Assembly (NCBI GenBank): GCA_016187325.1
Contig: JACPJY010000223.1
Span: 1-7,351, forward strand
DNA from: Rhodospirillales bacterium
Lineage (GTDB): Bacteria; Pseudomonadota; Alphaproteobacteria; Rhodospirillales; Casp-alpha2
Reading direction: 5' to 3'
Length of the DNA: 7,351 nt
The notes under the pieces are model-generated. The model was given only the letters and a program-made list of their open reading frames with translations, made no database searches and had not been told where the DNA came from. Positions 5,503 through 7,351 of this stretch are shown one piece after another (positions within the stretch are counted from its first letter, which is position 1; every line of letters begins with the position of its first letter). Both the position numbers and the translations under genes were made by a program.

Positions 5503-5515
5503 GTATATAAACGCC
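5490..5515 (-). repeat. Right terminal inverted repeat of the IS1595 element
   Basis: Read on the minus strand it begins GGCGTTTATATA and ends AAACGTGA. It matches the left terminal repeat at 20 of 26 positions. Its inner part contains the TTGACA of the transposase promoter. Confidence 0.9.
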
Positions 5516-5523
5516 TTGTGGCG
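5516..5523. repeat. Right target-site duplication (TTGTGGCG)
   Basis: An exact copy of 3171-3178, immediately outside the right terminal repeat. Together the copies define the insertion site as TTGTGGCG in the original host intergenic sequence. Confidence 0.92.
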
Positions 5524-5664
5524 CCACCCAGATCGCCACCGCGGCGCCTCGGCGGCGTCGTTTTGACCGCGCGGCGCAGCCGCCGCAGACGGCCGGAAGC
5601 GCCGCCGACCGGCATCGGTTACACTCCGCCGGCAACCGACCGCTTGACCATCGGGGAGACGCCG

Positions 5665-7351
5665 TTGCGACGAATCGCACCTGCCCGATCTTTGGTGCCG
5701 CTGCTCACCGCCGGACTGATCGCCGCCGGCTGCGCCAGCTACGAGTCCGGTCTCGCCGCCTACGGCCGCGGCGACTACAAGACGGCGCTCGAGCAATGGC
5801 AGCCGCTGGCCGAGGATGGCAGGGCCGACGCCCGCCACCGGCTCGGGCGCCTCTACGAAACCGGCCAGGGCACGCCCAAGGACGAGGCCAAGGCGGCAGC
5901 GCTCTACCGCCAGGCCGCCGCACAGGGCCTGGCCGTTGCCCAGCGCGATCTGGCCAGGCTTTACGCCGCCGGCCGCGGCGTCGCCAAGGACTTGGGCGAG
6001 GCGGCGAAGTGGACGCGGATGGCGGCGGCCCAGGGGAATGCCGAAGCGCAACGCGATCTCGGCCGCGCGCTGGAGCACGGCGAAGGCGTCGCCAAGGACG
6101 AGACGGAGGCGATGTCGTGGTATCGCAAGGCGGCGATCCAGGGCGACGCCGCGGCGGCGGTCGCGCTCGCCGCCATGATCGAGGCCGGCAAGGGCGACGG
6201 CGCCGACCCGGCCGAGGCGGCGAGCTGGTATCGCAAGGCCGCCGACCGCGGCGACACGGTGGCGATGGTCCGCCTGGCGCGGGCCTTCGAGAAAGGCGTC
6301 GGGGCCAAGCCCGACCCCGCCGAGGCGCTGAGCTGGTACCGGCAAGCCGCCGAGCTCGGCGACGCAGAGGCGCAGGAACGGCTCGGCGACGCCTACCGAA
6401 AAGGCATCGGCGTCGAGCGCAACGACATCCTGGCGGCGCGTTGGTACCTGACGGCGGCACAGAAAGGCCGGCCACGGGCGCAGTTCAGCCTAGCCGAGAT
6501 GTACGGACAGGGCGCGGGCGTCGCCAAGGACACGGCGCAGGCGGTGAAGTGGTATCAGTGGGCGGCCGAGAAAGGCCACGGCATGGCGCAACTCAAGCTC
6601 GTCGATCTCTATTCCCGCGGCGATGGCGTCGCCAAAGACGAGGCGGCCGCCGAGAAGTGGCTGAAGATGGCGGCCGCCAACGAAACCGCCCTGCCGCCGT
6701 TGGAGCTCGCCCGCATGTACGACCGCGGCCGCGGCGTCGCCAAGGACGACGCTAAGGCCGCGAAATGGTACCGCGTCGCCGCCGAACGGGGCGACGCCGA
6801 GGCGCAGTTGCAGTTGGCGCAGTTCCTCGCCAAAGGCCGCGGCGTCGAGGCCGACCAGGCCGAGGCGGCGAAATGGTTCGCCAATGCCGCCGACCAGGGA
6901 ATAGCCGAAGCGCAGTTCGAGCTCGGCCGCATGTACGAGGAAGGCCGCGGCGTCGCCAAGGACGAGAAGAAGGCCGTCGAATGGCTGATCAAGGCCGGCG
7001 ACAACAACCATCAGGACGCGCAGATCCTGCTCGGCTTCTATTACGAGAAGGGCCGCGGCGTCGAGCAGGACTTTGGCAAGGCGCTCGCCTGGTACCGCAA
7101 GGCCAACCGCGAAAAAAACGACTTCGCCGCCAAGGGCATCGCTCGCATCGAACGCGACCATCCGGAAATCGCCCAGCAGATCCTCGAGGAAGAGGCGCGC
7201 CAGCAGGCGCGGCGCGATTTCGCCTTCCGGCTCGGGCTCGAGGCGCTCTCGCGCGGCGACCACAAGGCCGCCTTCGAGCAGTGGAAGCCGCTGGCCGAGG
7301 AAGGCGACGGCCGGGCCCAGGCGCAGCTCGGCCGGCTCTACGCCGAGGGGC
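5665..7351 (+). CDS. Large Sel1-repeat lipoprotein, C-terminus beyond window
   Basis: The visible 562 codons encode a probable lipid-anchored periplasmic or outer-membrane scaffold of Sel1-like (TPR-related) repeats, a fold that binds protein partners. TTG at 5665 is the best start: GGGGAG (5653-5658) lies 6 nt upstream, and the frame opens with MRRIAPAR, a hydrophobic run and the lipobox AAGC with Cys23 (5731-5733). The following Ala-Ser would not signal inner-membrane retention by the E. coli rule. A cap motif (GRGDYKTALEQWQPLAE) leads into twelve contiguous 36-residue repeats (5812-7107) of the form GxxxAxxxLgxxYxxGxGVxKDxxxAxxWYxxAA. A charged linker (about 7108-7220) leads to a second cap, SRGDHKAAFEQWKPLAEEGD, so a second array probably begins. 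Sel1 lipoproteins occur in envelope, polysaccharide and stress-signalling roles; no partner can be inferred here. Nucleotide identity is high between repeats (GGCGTCGCCAAGGAC recurs). Confidence 0.9.
   Translation, partial: MRRIAPARSLVPLLTAGLIAAGCASYESGLAAYGRGDYKTALEQWQPLAEDGRADARHRLGRLYETGQGTPKDEAKAAALYRQAAAQGLAVAQRDLARLYAAGRGVAKDLGEAAKWTRMAAAQGNAEAQRDLGRALEHGEGVAKDETEAMSWYRKAAIQGDAAAAVALAAMIEAGKGDGADPAEAASWYRKAADRGDTVAMVRLARAFEKGVGAKPDPAEALSWYRQAAELGDAEAQERLGDAYRKGIGVERNDILAARWYLTAAQKGRPRAQFSLAEMYGQGAGVAKDTAQAVKWYQWAAEKGHGMAQLKLVDLYSRGDGVAKDEAAAEKWLKMAAANETALPPLELARMYDRGRGVAKDDAKAAKWYRVAAERGDAEAQLQLAQFLAKGRGVEADQAEAAKWFANAADQGIAEAQFELGRMYEEGRGVAKDEKKAVEWLIKAGDNNHQDAQILLGFYYEKGRGVEQDFGKALAWYRKANREKNDFAAKGIARIERDHPEIAQQILEEEARQQARRDFAFRLGLEALSRGDHKAAFEQWKPLAEEGDGRAQAQLGRLYAEG
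5812..7107 (+). repeat. Twelve tandem 108-bp Sel1 repeat units
   Basis: Units start every 108 bp at 5812, 5920, 6028, 6136, 6244, 6352, 6460, 6568, 6676, 6784, 6892 and 7000, with no insertions or deletions between them. Units 2, 3, 7, 8, 9 and 11 share the GVAKD core and are the most alike; units 4 and 5 diverge most (GKGDGADP and GVGAKPDP). The regular DNA period makes copy-number change by recombination plausible. Confidence 0.9.

Larger units (their letters stand above)
3179..5515 (-). mobile_element. Complete IS1595-family transposon with passenger genes (2337 bp)
   Basis: The element is bounded by 26-bp inverted repeats matching at 20 of 26 positions and flanked by a perfect 8-bp direct repeat. 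It encodes a full-length IS1595-type transposase at its right end, read leftwards, plus four small ORFs in the remaining 1.3 kb (75, 203, 48 and 95 residues, alternating in strand). Base composition is clearly less GC-rich than the host flanks. IS1595-family elements with passenger genes are known; here the passengers have no recognised function. Since ends, transposase, promoter and target duplication all look intact, the element is probably capable of transposition. It sits between the leftward promoter at 3136-3164 and the Sel1-repeat lipoprotein gene; removing it with one duplication copy gives a continuous host intergenic sequence. Confidence 0.93.

Noticed and set aside
5482..6345. Long minus-strand ORFs of over 250 codons opposite the Sel1 gene, continuing at 6490-7263
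   Set aside because: They are mirror frames of a highly repetitive GC-rich coding region. The repeats in the plus frame clearly match Sel1, and the minus-frame products are only its antisense periodicity.

Overview
The window looks like chromosome from a GC-rich alphaproteobacterium, possibly a Rhodospirillales or Rhizobiales relative. This is inferred from base composition and from the protein types; no marker gene is present. The host DNA is strongly GC-rich. A central block of about 2.3 kb is visibly less so and is a transposable element.

Left part (1-2475, minus strand): three host genes read leftwards. First comes the ammonium channel gene amtB, then 28 bp later a PII signalling protein gene (glnK/glnB type), then after 112 bp an enoyl-CoA hydratase/isomerase gene that runs off the left edge. 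AmtB moves ammonium across the inner membrane. PII senses 2-oxoglutarate and ATP/ADP and can block the channel, so the first two genes form a nitrogen-sensing pair. Their order (amtB first) is the reverse of the common glnK-amtB order.

Middle-left (2476-3170): about 700 bp with no convincing gene. It contains a near-consensus leftward sigma-70 promoter (TTGACA, 17 bp, TATATT), an array of ten TGACC/CGACC cores at 10-12 bp spacing, and two GGTC/GACC dyads. It may be the long upstream or leader region of amtB.

Centre (3179-5515): a complete IS1595-family transposon of 2337 bp. It has imperfect 26-bp terminal inverted repeats (20/26 matches) and a perfect 8-bp target duplication, TTGTGGCG, on both sides. 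It carries a full-length 311-aa transposase under a strong promoter whose -35 box lies inside the right terminal repeat. It also carries four small passenger ORFs of unknown function. One has a HEPN-like R-N-x3-H motif, another is a 48-aa lysine/proline-rich protein. The two share overlapping divergent start codons.

Right part (5665-7351, plus strand): the first 562 codons of a large lipoprotein with Sel1 repeats. It starts at TTG, has a lipobox cysteine at residue 23, and then twelve contiguous 36-residue repeats. After a linker, a second copy of the N-terminal cap motif begins, so a second repeat array probably continues beyond the window.

The most notable points are the intact passenger-carrying IS1595 element with its precise ends, and the helically spaced 11-bp repeat array upstream of amtB.
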